Shown here: in pieces, positions 42,683-52,185 of the stretch | Position numbering within the stretch: the first letter of the stretch is position 1 | Layout: each line of letters opens with the position of its first letter | Assembly (NCBI GenBank): GCA_017538965.1 | Contig: JAFYHU010000036.1 | Coordinates: 1-64,000, forward strand | Reading direction: 5' to 3' | DNA from: Oscillospiraceae bacterium | Lineage (GTDB): Bacteria > Bacillota > Clostridia > Oscillospirales > Oscillospiraceae | Length of the DNA: 64,000 nt | Position numbers and translations under genes: made by a program | Notes under the pieces: generated by a model | The model's database searches: none | What the model saw: only the letters and a program-made list of their open reading frames with translations | Told to the model about the DNA's origin: nothing

Positions 42683-45283
42683 TCATTCGTAAGTCTTGTG
42701 GTTTAATCTCTGCTCAAAAGCGTCCTTCGGCAGCGGCTTGTCAAACAGGAAGCCCTGCACCATGTTGATGTTGACGCTTTTCAGAAATTCTACCTGCTCC
42801 CATTTCTCAACGCCTTCCGTGATCACGCTCATATCCAGCTCGTTGGCCATTTTTGCCACATTCGAAATGACGACGCTGTCGCGCTTTGTGCCGGTGTGCC
42901 CTTCAATGAATGATTTGTCGAGCTTGAGAACATCCGCGGAGAAATTTCGCAGAAGATTCAGAGAAGAATACCCTGTTCCGAAATCATCGATTGCCATGGC
43001 GATCGATGACTCGTGCATGTCGCGGATAAATCTGCTGAACCGCTCGTTCTCTTCTTCGCTTATGGTTTCGGTAACTTCCACTTCGATGTAACGCTTCGGG
43101 ATGCCATAAGCGTCAAGAATGCTCTTTATCCTTTCGGAAAAGCCGGGATTTGCAAGGTTCCTGCGGGAGAAATTCGTGGAAATGCGCACAGGTTCGATGC
43201 CCTCATCCAGCCACTTGCGAATGTCCCTGCATACCTGTTCGAAGATATAGAAGTCCAGCACGCAGATACTGTCGCCGGTTTCAAGAACAGGGATGAATTC
43301 ACCCGGGGCAATGACGATGCCGTCTCTGATCCAGCGCACCAATGCTTCCGCGCCGATCAGGGTTTTTGTTTTTATGTTAACCTTCGGCTGATAGTAGGGA
43401 CGGAATTCTCCTTTTTCCAGAGCATCGGCGAAAACGGAGAGGATCTGCTTCTGATGGATCGCCTTCGTATGCATTTCCGGTGTTGAGAACAGATAGGGTA
43501 CATGCTTTTCGTATCGGGCGACGTTCAGCGCCGTTGAGCACCGCCCGAGGATGCCCTCGCTGTCGATCTCATCGTCGTCAATGTCAAGACAGCCGGCGAC
43601 CGCCTGCAGCGTGGTCATTTCTTCACGGCCGTTTGCAATCGCGCGAATGTTCACACCCGAGGTCAGCTTCAGCACGGCATCCGTCTTTTCTTTATGCACC
43701 AACAGAATAAAAGCATCTCCGGACATCCGCCCTGCGCACTCGTCGTCATCCGTATAGGACAGAAGAAGCTCGCCAAAACGGATGATGATATTGTCCGCTT
43801 CCTGTTTCCCGTATTTTTTGTTGATAAACCCGAAGCTCTTCAGATTGATATAGAAGGCGTTGTAGGAAGTCAGCGTTCCCATGGCCCGCAGTCTGTTGAC
43901 AAAGGTTCTGAATCCGGCGGCGTTCGGAAGCCCGGTCATGATATCGGTTTCGGCGGCTTTCTGCACATACATATCCTTCAGATAGTGGATGCAGTTTTCC
44001 TTGTGGTTGAAGCCGTTGTGAATGGCCGTCGCCATTTCCAGACAAGAGTCATAACCGCAGCAGGAGCAGTTGATATGACGGGAAGCTTCGTCGGTCTTGT
44101 TCATTTCAAGGAAAATGATTTCCAGCTCTTCGGGATCGGGGATGCGCAGGATGCATTGTGCCGATCTGTCCGTATAAGAACGCAGATAATCTTCGAGCTT
44201 TAAATTCTCAAACTGCCTGTTGAGGCAGGCAAGCCTCTCTTCCGGGGTCGCGAATTTTGACCACGGACTGTCTGCGGAATCCTTTTTGACGGCTTCCTTG
44301 ATGTCATGAAGATGATACAGAGAATAATCGGTAGAGGACAGGGACATATCCGTACCCGTACCGCAGATACAGCCGTTTTCGCAGTTGAGCGCATCGACAA
44401 ACAGGAACGGCGTTTTCCCGTCGCGCAGGAGCGCCCGGTTCCTTTCCATGTAACGAAACAGCCTCTTTTCTCCCTCAACCTGACGGATGAAGGCGTCCTG
44501 ACCGAGAAGCCAGAGAACGTTTTCTTTCAGTCCGCCGGGCATCGGATAGATCGAGCCCAATCCGTATTCAATCTCATCCTCGCAGGGATCTCCGTACAGA
44601 TCATGCGTCTCCGCATAATCCATAAGATGTTTGAAGGTTACGTTATATTGGACATAGCCGTGATTGTTCGGGTCGTCGATCTCCAGCTTTTTGGCGATGC
44701 ACGGGCTGATGAAGGCAAGCTTGTCCGTAATGCCGAGCTCCTGCCTTGCGTAGATGGCCGCGCACATCAGAGGACTCTGAACAGGGAAGAGTTTCGGGAG
44801 CAGATCCGGCATATACCGCTCGATATAGCCGACAACCGCCGGGCAGGGCTGGGAAATGCCGCCGATAAAATTGTGCTTCTGAATATAATTGATATATCCC
44901 CAGGTGGTAATATCCGCGCCGAACGACACGCTGATGATCCGGTTTACGCCGAGTTCTTTCAGTTTGCCGAAAATCCTGGCATAGGTGTCCGGGTAATTTG
45001 CAGGAAAAGAGGGAGCGACAAGAAGGGAGATGTTCTCGCCCGCTTTCAGATCTTCAAAGAACCGCTCGGTATCATCGATGAAATCCCGCGCATTGTGTTC
45101 ACAGATATCAAAGCAGGCGCCGCAGGCGACGCAAAGACTGCCGTCAACCATGATCCTGGAATTTCCGTGTTCGTCGGGCTCCGTCGAAACGCAGGCACCG
45201 ATGCAGCTGCATGCGCGGATGCACTTGTTGCAGCCGATGCATTTGTCATTCGTATAGACGAGTCCCTTCTCTATGTTCCTCAT
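42683..45283 (-). CDS. Sensory [FeFe]-hydrogenase-like/GGDEF/EAL fusion
   Basis: 866 residues joining a redox sensor to a c-di-GMP phosphodiesterase. (1) Residues 10-65: two 4Fe-4S motifs, CIGCNKCIRAC and CVACGACFDIC. (2) About 75-355: the [FeFe]-hydrogenase large-subunit C-terminal domain with H-cluster-like loops QPCPA, SPCIAKKLE and NCENGCICGTG; the cysteines are kept but the catalytic lead motif TSCCP is changed. (3) About 395-430: a further CSCCGYDSC cluster. (4) About 445-580: a GGDEF domain whose signature reads SGDAF and should be inactive. (5) About 610-860: an EAL domain with intact GAEALVRW, TNFS, EVTE, DDFGTGYSSL, LKLDKSF and TEGVE. So a cytoplasmic hydrogen or redox signal probably controls c-di-GMP hydrolysis. 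GAAGGAG lies upstream of the ATG. Confidence 0.88.
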   Translation of the reverse strand: MRNIEKGLVYTNDKCIGCNKCIRACSCIGACVSTEPDEHGNSRIMVDGSLCVACGACFDICEHNARDFIDDTERFFEDLKAGENISLLVAPSFPANYPDTYARIFGKLKELGVNRIISVSFGADITTWGYINYIQKHNFIGGISQPCPAVVGYIERYMPDLLPKLFPVQSPLMCAAIYARQELGITDKLAFISPCIAKKLEIDDPNNHGYVQYNVTFKHLMDYAETHDLYGDPCEDEIEYGLGSIYPMPGGLKENVLWLLGQDAFIRQVEGEKRLFRYMERNRALLRDGKTPFLFVDALNCENGCICGTGTDMSLSSTDYSLYHLHDIKEAVKKDSADSPWSKFATPEERLACLNRQFENLKLEDYLRSYTDRSAQCILRIPDPEELEIIFLEMNKTDEASRHINCSCCGYDSCLEMATAIHNGFNHKENCIHYLKDMYVQKAAETDIMTGLPNAAGFRTFVNRLRAMGTLTSYNAFYINLKSFGFINKKYGKQEADNIIIRFGELLLSYTDDDECAGRMSGDAFILLVHKEKTDAVLKLTSGVNIRAIANGREEMTTLQAVAGCLDIDDDEIDSEGILGRCSTALNVARYEKHVPYLFSTPEMHTKAIHQKQILSVFADALEKGEFRPYYQPKVNIKTKTLIGAEALVRWIRDGIVIAPGEFIPVLETGDSICVLDFYIFEQVCRDIRKWLDEGIEPVRISTNFSRRNLANPGFSERIKSILDAYGIPKRYIEVEVTETISEEENERFSRFIRDMHESSIAMAIDDFGTGYSSLNLLRNFSADVLKLDKSFIEGHTGTKRDSVVISNVAKMANELDMSVITEGVEKWEQVEFLKSVNINMVQGFLFDKPLPKDAFEQRLNHKTYE

Positions 45284-45472
45284 AACCCTTCTCCTTCAGA
45301 AGCCTCCGGGCATTTGATTACCCGATTTTTCATTCTATCATAGAACAGGCGAGCGGGCAACTGAAAATTTTACCTTTCCGATTCCGGGATGACGCTGGCG
45401 TTTTCTGCGGGAATATGGTATTCTGCAGGAAAAACAGAAAAAGAAGTTCGAACAGGAGAACGGCAGGAAAGT

Positions 45473-46231
45473 ATGAAACACGAAATCGATCAGGAAAGAG
45501 CAGTCTGTTCGGAAATCTGCAGGCGGGACGGAATAAAGGCAAAGGAAATAGCCGGCATTCTCGGAATGGACCGGCAGACCGTAAATCATCTTCTGTACAG
45601 CTCTCCGTTGATGAAGGAGCTGTGCTATCAGGATCGGGATTTCTGCTGGCACGGCATCATGAAGCAGACCCGTCCGCATATCGGACTTCAGGAATTCGCC
45701 GGGTACTTCGGAACGGTCGGAGAATTCCTGGATCTGACGGAAGAGCAGTGGCTGGAAAAACTGACAGAGGGATGCACGAATATCGGGCGGAACCTGAATG
45801 ACACGAGAGGACTCTTCCATTCCTTCCGAGACTGCAGGGAAACCGTCGTGAATCTGTTTCATGACCTGGAAACGATGCTCGGAGACGTCTGCCTGCGCTG
45901 GGAAATCGCTTTTGAACTGCGTCTGAAGAGATCCCGGTATGTCAGAATTTACGCGGATGTTCTGATTATCACGGAAAACAGGGTCTTCTCTCTGGAGTTT
46001 AAAATGAAAGACCGCATCCATCCGGATGAAGTGCTGCAGGCGGCCAAGTACTGCCCGTATCTGGAGATCATGTTCGGACCGGACTATGAGATCATTCCGA
46101 TTCTGGTCCTGACGGGACAGACGGATCTGTTTGAATTTGCCCGGATCGGAAAAACGGACGCCGTTCTGCCGGTCTGCTCCGGCGACATGCTGTTTAACGT
46201 GTTTGACGAATATCTGGGATTTCTGAATTGA
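45473..46231 (+). CDS. HTH plus PD-(D/E)XK nuclease-like protein
   Basis: 252 residues of no named family that I recognise. Residues about 12-45 form an HTH (CRRDGIKAKEIAGILGMDRQTVNHLLY). The middle is helical and Cys/Trp-containing. At about 140-185 a strand with glutamate (WEIAFELRL) is followed by YADVLII and SLEFKMKD, the E...D...ExK order of PD-(D/E)XK nuclease folds. The ATG at 45473 has GGCAGG before it; the open frame upstream lacks protein character. It is separated from the C39-like gene by 15 nt. Guided DNA or RNA cutting is possible but not shown. Confidence 0.65.
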   Translation: MKHEIDQERAVCSEICRRDGIKAKEIAGILGMDRQTVNHLLYSSPLMKELCYQDRDFCWHGIMKQTRPHIGLQEFAGYFGTVGEFLDLTEEQWLEKLTEGCTNIGRNLNDTRGLFHSFRDCRETVVNLFHDLETMLGDVCLRWEIAFELRLKRSRYVRIYADVLIITENRVFSLEFKMKDRIHPDEVLQAAKYCPYLEIMFGPDYEIIPILVLTGQTDLFEFARIGKTDAVLPVCSGDMLFNVFDEYLGFLN

Positions 46232-46246
46232 AACAGGGGACAGGAA

Positions 46247-46627
46247 ATGACCGAGAATCGACGAAAAATAAAATACGTCCATGAACCGACCGACCTGCAG
46301 TGCGGGCAGGTCGTTCTTGCCATGCTGACCGGGCTTTCGCCGGAACAGGTGGCAGAAGAACTCGGAAATGACCGGGAGACAACGCTGAAAGAGATGAAGA
46401 GCTGCCTGCGGCGTCACGGCTTTCTGGTCTCCGGGGAACGAAGACAGGTTGCGGATCGGACAGAACTTCCGAATGTCTGCATGCTCAGCCTGGAAACACC
46501 GCGCTGCTGGCACTGGTCTCTGTACTGCAGCGGAGTTTTCTATGATCCGGAACACGGAATCATGGATGACTTCCCGGAATCGGACAGAAAATACTTCTGG
46601 GAAATCATCCCTGCCCCGGAAGAATGA
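46247..46627 (+). CDS. C39-like cysteine peptidase domain protein
   Basis: 126 residues. The start holds DLQCGQVVLAML, the catalytic-Cys block of peptidase C39/papain-like folds (Gln-Cys-Gly-Gln), and HWSLYCSGVFYDPEHG supplies the conserved histidine block with the Asp that follows. No ABC transporter or leader-peptide gene is adjacent, so a bacteriocin processing role is not indicated. No signal peptide. It is second in a two-gene operon with the HTH/nuclease-like gene. Confidence 0.7.
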   Translation: MTENRRKIKYVHEPTDLQCGQVVLAMLTGLSPEQVAEELGNDRETTLKEMKSCLRRHGFLVSGERRQVADRTELPNVCMLSLETPRCWHWSLYCSGVFYDPEHGIMDDFPESDRKYFWEIIPAPEE

Positions 46628-46707
46628 AGACCCGGCATGGCGGGCATAACTATGCATTCTGCAGTGGTTTTTCGACGACGGAATGAATAAATTGTCATTA
46701 TTTCCAG

Positions 46708-46736
46708 TTGCGTTTCAGGCGGGAAAATGATAAAGT
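46708..46736 (+). promoter_or_regulatory. Promoter of the peptide ABC operon
   Basis: TTGCGT (46708-46713), 17 bp, TAAAGT (46731-46736), 47 nt upstream of the binding-protein gene. Confidence 0.45.
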
Positions 46737-46783
46737 GTTACCGTTTCCGCAAATGAAATATAACAACAGAAAGAAGGACGACT

Positions 46784-48361
46784 ATGAAAAAACGGATCAC
46801 TGCTGCGCTGGTGCTTATTCTGACGTTCAGCCTGCTGATCGGTTCTTCCGTGAGCGCTTCCGCTGCGGCAGACAAAAAGATTCTGTATCATGTGCACAAC
46901 TCCATGCCCTATGTCACGCTCGATCCCAGCATCGAATACTCCAACGGCATTATGGTTCTGCAGAACGTCTATGAGACCCTGACACACTATGACCCTGAGA
47001 AGGGAGAAGTCGTCCCCATGCTGGCTTCTTCCTGGAGCTCCAATGAGGACGGCACGGTCTGGGTGTTCCAGATTCGTGACGACGTGGTTTTCCACGACGG
47101 CAGCAAGCTCACTGCCCAGCAGGTAGTGAATTCGTTCGAGCGCTCCATGGATCTCGGACAGGGCGGCGCCTATATCTGGGATGCCGTACTTGCGGAGAAC
47201 GGCGGTTCCGTAGAAGCGACAGGCGAGTACGAAGTGACGATCACCTGCGGCTATCCCTGTGCAATGGATCTGGTCACTTCCTCAGCCTATGCCGCCTATG
47301 TCATGTCTGACAGCGTCATTGACAAGGACGTCGAATTCTTCAACCAGGGCAACGACGGCGGCTCCGGCCCCTACACAATTGCGCAGGCCAACGGCGACAG
47401 CGTCGTGCTGCAGGCTTTTCCGGACTATCGCGGCGGCTGGAACGATGCGCAGTATTCCTTTGTCTATATCCGTGAAGTGTCTGAGTCCAGCGCCCGCCGC
47501 CAGATGCTTGAGACCGGCGAGGCTCAGATCTCCTGCGAGTTCTCTTCCACTGACCTAGAAGCTCTGGAAGCACAGACGGACAAAGTCCATGCGATCAAGG
47601 CGGAAACCTTCAACAATGTCATTATGTTCATCAACACCGAGATCGAGCCGGGCAGCAATGCCGATTTCCGCCGCGCGCTGGCCTATGCCTTCCCCTATGA
47701 GGCGACGGTCAACGAAGTGATGAACGGCAATGCCGTACAGTCTGTCGGTACCGTGCCCGCAGGGCTCTGGGGCCACAGCGACGATATCTTCCAGTACCAT
47801 CTCGACATGGACAAGGCCAAAGAGTATCTGGAAAAGTCCGGCATCGACACCAACGGCCTCAAGCTCACGGTTACCTATATGACCGGTGACGATACCTATG
47901 CCAGCGCTCTGCAGCTTTATCAGGTCAACCTCCGCCAGCTCGGCATCGACCTCGAGCTCAAGAGCATGGAGTGGGATCAGCAGTGGGCGCAGGCACAGAA
48001 CACCGATCCCGCCGACCGTCAGGATATGTTCCTGTTCATCTGGTGGCCTGATTACGCCGATCCCGTGAGCTGGTTCACGTCTCTGCTGCACAGCGAGGAT
48101 GAGATTACCTATAACCTCTCCTACGTGCATGACGACGAGATGGATGCTCTGATCGACGAGGCGGTGGAACTGACCGTCACGGACCGCGCTGCGGCCGAAG
48201 CCGACTACATTGCGGTTCAGGACATTCTCACCGACCAGGCGTACTACCTCAACCTTTACGATCAGGTTCACACCTATATCGTCAGCAACAGCGTGGAAGG
48301 CGTAGCGGAGAACCCGGCCTACTCCTATACCATCGATTATTACCAGGTTACCTCCAAGTAA
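46784..48361 (+). CDS. SBP_bac_5-type peptide/nickel ABC substrate-binding protein
   Basis: 525 residues of the OppA/DppA family. The signal peptide ends SVSASA-AADKK with no cysteine, so cleavage should be by signal peptidase I and the protein should be free rather than a lipoprotein; monoderm bacteria normally lipidate such proteins. The mature part has TLDP, NVYETLTHYDPEKGEVVPMLASSW and the family block FHDGSKLTAQQVVNSFER. Ligand unknown. First gene of an eight-kilobase operon whose last genes are hydrolases. GAAGGA precedes. Confidence 0.92.
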   Translation: MKKRITAALVLILTFSLLIGSSVSASAAADKKILYHVHNSMPYVTLDPSIEYSNGIMVLQNVYETLTHYDPEKGEVVPMLASSWSSNEDGTVWVFQIRDDVVFHDGSKLTAQQVVNSFERSMDLGQGGAYIWDAVLAENGGSVEATGEYEVTITCGYPCAMDLVTSSAYAAYVMSDSVIDKDVEFFNQGNDGGSGPYTIAQANGDSVVLQAFPDYRGGWNDAQYSFVYIREVSESSARRQMLETGEAQISCEFSSTDLEALEAQTDKVHAIKAETFNNVIMFINTEIEPGSNADFRRALAYAFPYEATVNEVMNGNAVQSVGTVPAGLWGHSDDIFQYHLDMDKAKEYLEKSGIDTNGLKLTVTYMTGDDTYASALQLYQVNLRQLGIDLELKSMEWDQQWAQAQNTDPADRQDMFLFIWWPDYADPVSWFTSLLHSEDEITYNLSYVHDDEMDALIDEAVELTVTDRAAAEADYIAVQDILTDQAYYLNLYDQVHTYIVSNSVEGVAENPAYSYTIDYYQVTSK

Positions 48362-48451
48362 CCGCTCGCAGCACCTGCAACGAAATGGCTGTCTCCGCTT
48401 CCGGGCGGGGACGCCATTTCCACGTATTTGGGGAAAGGCAGAAAACAGCCT

Positions 48452-49462
48452 ATGTTGAAATACATTTTAAAACGGATCCTGAGCAGCATTCTTGTTCTGC
48501 TGGGTGTGGTGACCATTACCTTCTTTATCGCCCGCGTGATCCCGTCCAACCCGGAGGTCAAGTGGGCCGGTCAGCGCGCTACGCCGGAACAGCTGGAAGC
48601 GGCGCGGATCGAACTCGGACTCGACAAATCCCTGCCGGAACAGTATGTGATCTATCTCGGCGATCTGCTGCACGGCGATCTGGGCAAGAGCCTGCGCACG
48701 CATCAGCCGGTTTCGTCGGAGCTTCGGCGCTATATCCCGGCCACGCTGGAGCTGGTGCTGCTGGCTTTCCTGCTGGCGGTCCTGATCGGCATTCCGCTGG
48801 GAATCTATTCGGCCAAGAAGAAGGACCGGCTTCTGGATCATGTCAGCCGCTTCTTTTCCATCGGCGCTGTATCTCTCCCGACCTTCTGGGTGGCGCTGTT
48901 CCTGCAGCTGATCTTCTATAAAAACCTGAGCCTTCTGCCGATCGGCGGCCGACTCAGCGTGGAAGCTACGATTTTCGAGACGGTTCCGGATATCACGGGC
49001 CTGCTTCTGCTCGACTGCCTTCTCACCGGAAACTTCAGCCTCATGGCCGATGCCTTTCGGCATATTATTCTGCCGTGCGTGACCATCTCGCTCTACCCGA
49101 TCGGCCTCGTGGCGCGCATGACCCGCAGCGCTCTGCTCGAGATTCTGGGCGAAGACTATATCACGGCCGGCCACAGCTACGGCCTGAGCGACGGGAAAAT
49201 GCTCTGGAAATACGCGCTGAAAAACAGCCTCGGCACCACGGCAACCGATGTGGCTCTCTCCATGGGCTACACCCTGACCGATACCTTCCTTGTCGAGGCC
49301 ATTTTCTCCTGGCCGGGAATCGGCAGCTATATTTCCGGCGCCATCACTTCGCTGGACTATCCGGCCATTATCGGCGTGACCCTCTTCGGCGCCTGCTGTT
49401 ATATTATCCTGAACCTGCTGGCGGACATTATCATTGCGTCCGACCCGCGGGTGCGTCTGTAA
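48452..49462 (+). CDS. DppB/OppB-type ABC permease
   Basis: 336 residues, six TM helices. Start MLKYILKRILSSILVLLGV is typical of DppB. The EAA-like loop is visible in RSALLEILGEDYITAGHSYGLS. An insertion of about 30 residues between TM3 and TM4 (LSVEATIFETVPDITG) is not unusual. It lies 90 nt behind the binding protein gene, and is followed by the second permease after 15 nt. Confidence 0.92.
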   Translation: MLKYILKRILSSILVLLGVVTITFFIARVIPSNPEVKWAGQRATPEQLEAARIELGLDKSLPEQYVIYLGDLLHGDLGKSLRTHQPVSSELRRYIPATLELVLLAFLLAVLIGIPLGIYSAKKKDRLLDHVSRFFSIGAVSLPTFWVALFLQLIFYKNLSLLPIGGRLSVEATIFETVPDITGLLLLDCLLTGNFSLMADAFRHIILPCVTISLYPIGLVARMTRSALLEILGEDYITAGHSYGLSDGKMLWKYALKNSLGTTATDVALSMGYTLTDTFLVEAIFSWPGIGSYISGAITSLDYPAIIGVTLFGACCYIILNLLADIIIASDPRVRL

Positions 49463-49477
49463 AGGAGGAGAGAAGCC

Positions 49478-50362
49478 ATGTCAAACCTTCTTCAGACCCT
49501 GCGTCCCCGAATCAAAAGCTTCGGGGAGAGCCTTTATCTGCTGGCACGCAACAAGCTCAGCCTTCTGGCGCTGATCGTCATGATTCTGCTGATCCTTTCT
49601 GCCATCTTTGCCAATGTGATCATTCCTTATCCGCAGGATATCGCGGACGCAAGCCATATTGAAGACAAACTCCTGCCTCCCAGTGCGGAGCACTGGATGG
49701 GCACCGACGAGCTCGGCCGCGATATCTTCAGCCGCGTTGTCTACGGAGCGAGAGTCTCGCTGCGCTCGGCGCTCGGAGCGGTCGGACTGTCCCTGCTGAT
49801 CGGAGTTCCTCTCGGTGCAATCGCAGGCAGCTTCGGCGGCTGGGTGGACAACGTGATCATGCGTCTGACCGATGTGTTTCTGAGCTTCCCGCCGCTGCTG
49901 CTCGCAATTGCGATGGTGGCCGTGCTGGGCAGCAGTCTGAACAACGCGGTTCTCGCCATTTCGCTGTCATGGTGGCCCTGGTATACGCGCCTGATCCGCG
50001 GACAGGCCATCTCCGTCAAGGAACGGAAATTCGTACAGGCCGCGGAGACCATCGGCACCGGCAAACTGAAAATCATTTTCCGGCATATCATGCCCAACTG
50101 CATCAGTCCCGTCATCGTGCAGGCCTCCATGGATATCGGAGGTGTTATCCTCACCGTAGCGAGTCTGTCCTTCCTCGGCCTCGGCGCCCAGCTGCCGACG
50201 CCGGAGTGGGGCCTGATGATCTCCATGGGCCGGACCTATTTCCCGGATAAATGGTGGTACTGCATTTTCCCGGGCGTGGCAATCTTTATCACCGTGCTCT
50301 GCTTTAACCTCATGGGCGATGCGATCCGCGAGATCCTCGATCCCAAAACGCGGAAAAAGTGA
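49478..50362 (+). CDS. DppC/OppC-type ABC permease
   Basis: 294 residues with six TM helices, an N-terminal OppC segment ending NVIIPYPQDIADAS, HWMGTDELGRDIFSRVVYGAR, and the EAA loop QAAETIGTGKLKIIFRHIMPN. AAAGGAGGAG is 7 nt before the ATG. Partner of the preceding permease. Confidence 0.93.
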   Translation: MSNLLQTLRPRIKSFGESLYLLARNKLSLLALIVMILLILSAIFANVIIPYPQDIADASHIEDKLLPPSAEHWMGTDELGRDIFSRVVYGARVSLRSALGAVGLSLLIGVPLGAIAGSFGGWVDNVIMRLTDVFLSFPPLLLAIAMVAVLGSSLNNAVLAISLSWWPWYTRLIRGQAISVKERKFVQAAETIGTGKLKIIFRHIMPNCISPVIVQASMDIGGVILTVASLSFLGLGAQLPTPEWGLMISMGRTYFPDKWWYCIFPGVAIFITVLCFNLMGDAIREILDPKTRKK

Positions 50363-50373
50363 GGAGGGATTGC

Positions 50374-52173
50374 ATGGCCTATTTTGAAATCAAAAACCTG
50401 CATGTGACCCACAAATCCTACGAGGGCATCAAGGATGTTCTGGATATTGAGCACCTGACCATAGAGCGCGGCGAGACATACGGCCTCGTGGGCGAATCCG
50501 GACAGGGGAAAACCGTGCTGGCGCTTACCATCCTGAAGCTTCTGGCCTGTCCGCCCGGAAAAATCGAATCCGGCGAGATCCTGCTCGAAGGGGAAAATCT
50601 GCTGGCGCTCAGTCAGCGCCAGATGCAGCAGCGCATACGGGGAAGCAAGATCGCGATGATCTTTCAGGATCCCATGAGCTGTCTGAACCCGGTCTTTACG
50701 GTGGGCAGCATCATGACGGACGTTCTGCAGACCCGCAGAAAAGGCCTGAGCAGGAAAAAAGCGACGCAGGAAGCCGTGAAGCTGCTGCAGGAGGTCAAGC
50801 TGGCCGATGCGGAGAGCATCCTCTCCAAGTATCCCCACCAGCTTTCCGGAGGACAGCGGCAACGGGTGATCATTGCGCTGGCCCTTGCCTGCGGCGCGGA
50901 ACTGCTGATTGCCGACGAACCGACGCGCAACCTGGACGTCACGATCCAGGCCAGCATTCTCAAGCTGCTGAAAGAACTGCAGCAGAAGCGGAACATGACC
51001 GTTCTGTTCATCGCCAACAATCTCAGCCTCGTGTCCGCCTTCTGCGACCGGGTCGGCATTCTCTACAACGGGAAAATCATCGAAGAGAACACGACCTCTG
51101 CTCTGATTGCGGCGCCGCAGCAGGAGTATACCCGGGTGCTGCTCGATGCCGTAAAGGCCGAGAGCCGCAGCGCCGAGCCCGTCGAGGGCGGGGAAGAGCT
51201 GCTGCGCGTGGAACATCTGAAAAAGTATTTCGACATCAACGACGATATCAAACACCAGAAACACCTCTGTCTCAAGGCGGTGGACGATGTCAGCTTTACG
51301 CTGCGGAAGGGTGAGGTGCTCGGCATCGTAGGGGAGTCCGGCTGCGGCAAGTCCACCCTGGTCAACACCATTCTGAATCTGTTTGAGCCGACGGACGGCG
51401 AGGTCTGGTTTGAGGGCAAGCCGGCGCTCGGCGCCGGGAGAAAGGGCGGCAGCGCGTTTAAGAAGAACGTTCAGATCGTCTTTCAGGATCCCTACTGGTC
51501 TCTCAACCCGCGCTGGCTCATCAAGGATATCGTGGCGGAGCCCATCGAGGTCTATGAGCGCCTCGGAGAAGCCGATAAAATCAGACGGGTCAAGGAGCTG
51601 CTGACAATGGTCGGCATCGAAGAGGATGCCTGCTACAAGTATCCCCATGAGTTCTCCGGGGGACAGCGCCAGCGTATCGCGATCGCGCGCTCCCTGGCCT
51701 CTCAGCCGAAACTGGTGGTGCTGGATGAACCGACAAGCTCCATCGATGTCTTCAGCCAGGAGCAGATTCTTGCGCTGTTGAAAGACCTGAAGAAGCGCTT
51801 TGGCCTGACCAACATTCTGATCAGTCACGATCTTGGCGTGGTTCATGAGATGGCAAACAAGATCGCGGTCATGTATCTGGGCAAGATCGTGGAATTCGGC
51901 AGCGCGGAAGAGATCTTTCATCATCCGCGGCATCCCTATACCAAAGCCCTGTTTGATTCCATCCCGAGCCTCGCAACGCAGGGCATGGAAGGCCTCAAAA
52001 CCCTCGAAGGCCAGATCCCGAGCCCGATCAATCCGCCGCAGGGCTGCGCTTTTCACGAACGCTGCGCCTGGGCCTGCGATCGCTGCAGCTGCGAAACCCC
52101 GCAGCAGACCGATCTGGGAGGCGGGCATATGGTGAGCTGCCTGCGGGCGGAAGAACTCACAGAACTGATGTAA
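50374..52173 (+). CDS. Fused double ABC ATPase (DppD-DppF type)
   Basis: 599 residues carrying both ATPases of a peptide/nickel transporter in one chain. Domain 1 has Walker A GESGQGKT, signature LSGGQRQRV and Walker B LLIADEPTRNLD; domain 2 has GESGCGKS, FSGGQRQRI and VVLDEPTSSID. Each domain is followed by a helical region, and the C-terminal oligopeptide/dipeptide extension (RHPYTKAL to CAFHERCAW with Cys residues) closes the protein. Such DppD-DppF fusions (as in YejF or GsiA) occur in other bacteria. GAGGAGGG precedes the ATG at 50374. Confidence 0.94.
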   Translation: MAYFEIKNLHVTHKSYEGIKDVLDIEHLTIERGETYGLVGESGQGKTVLALTILKLLACPPGKIESGEILLEGENLLALSQRQMQQRIRGSKIAMIFQDPMSCLNPVFTVGSIMTDVLQTRRKGLSRKKATQEAVKLLQEVKLADAESILSKYPHQLSGGQRQRVIIALALACGAELLIADEPTRNLDVTIQASILKLLKELQQKRNMTVLFIANNLSLVSAFCDRVGILYNGKIIEENTTSALIAAPQQEYTRVLLDAVKAESRSAEPVEGGEELLRVEHLKKYFDINDDIKHQKHLCLKAVDDVSFTLRKGEVLGIVGESGCGKSTLVNTILNLFEPTDGEVWFEGKPALGAGRKGGSAFKKNVQIVFQDPYWSLNPRWLIKDIVAEPIEVYERLGEADKIRRVKELLTMVGIEEDACYKYPHEFSGGQRQRIAIARSLASQPKLVVLDEPTSSIDVFSQEQILALLKDLKKRFGLTNILISHDLGVVHEMANKIAVMYLGKIVEFGSAEEIFHHPRHPYTKALFDSIPSLATQGMEGLKTLEGQIPSPINPPQGCAFHERCAWACDRCSCETPQQTDLGGGHMVSCLRAEELTELM

Positions 52174-52185
52174 GGAGAAACGAAA

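Noticed and set aside
46247-46627. Bacteriocin leader peptidase
   Set aside because: The C39-like domain is not fused to or near an ABC exporter and no double-glycine leader peptide gene was found close by.
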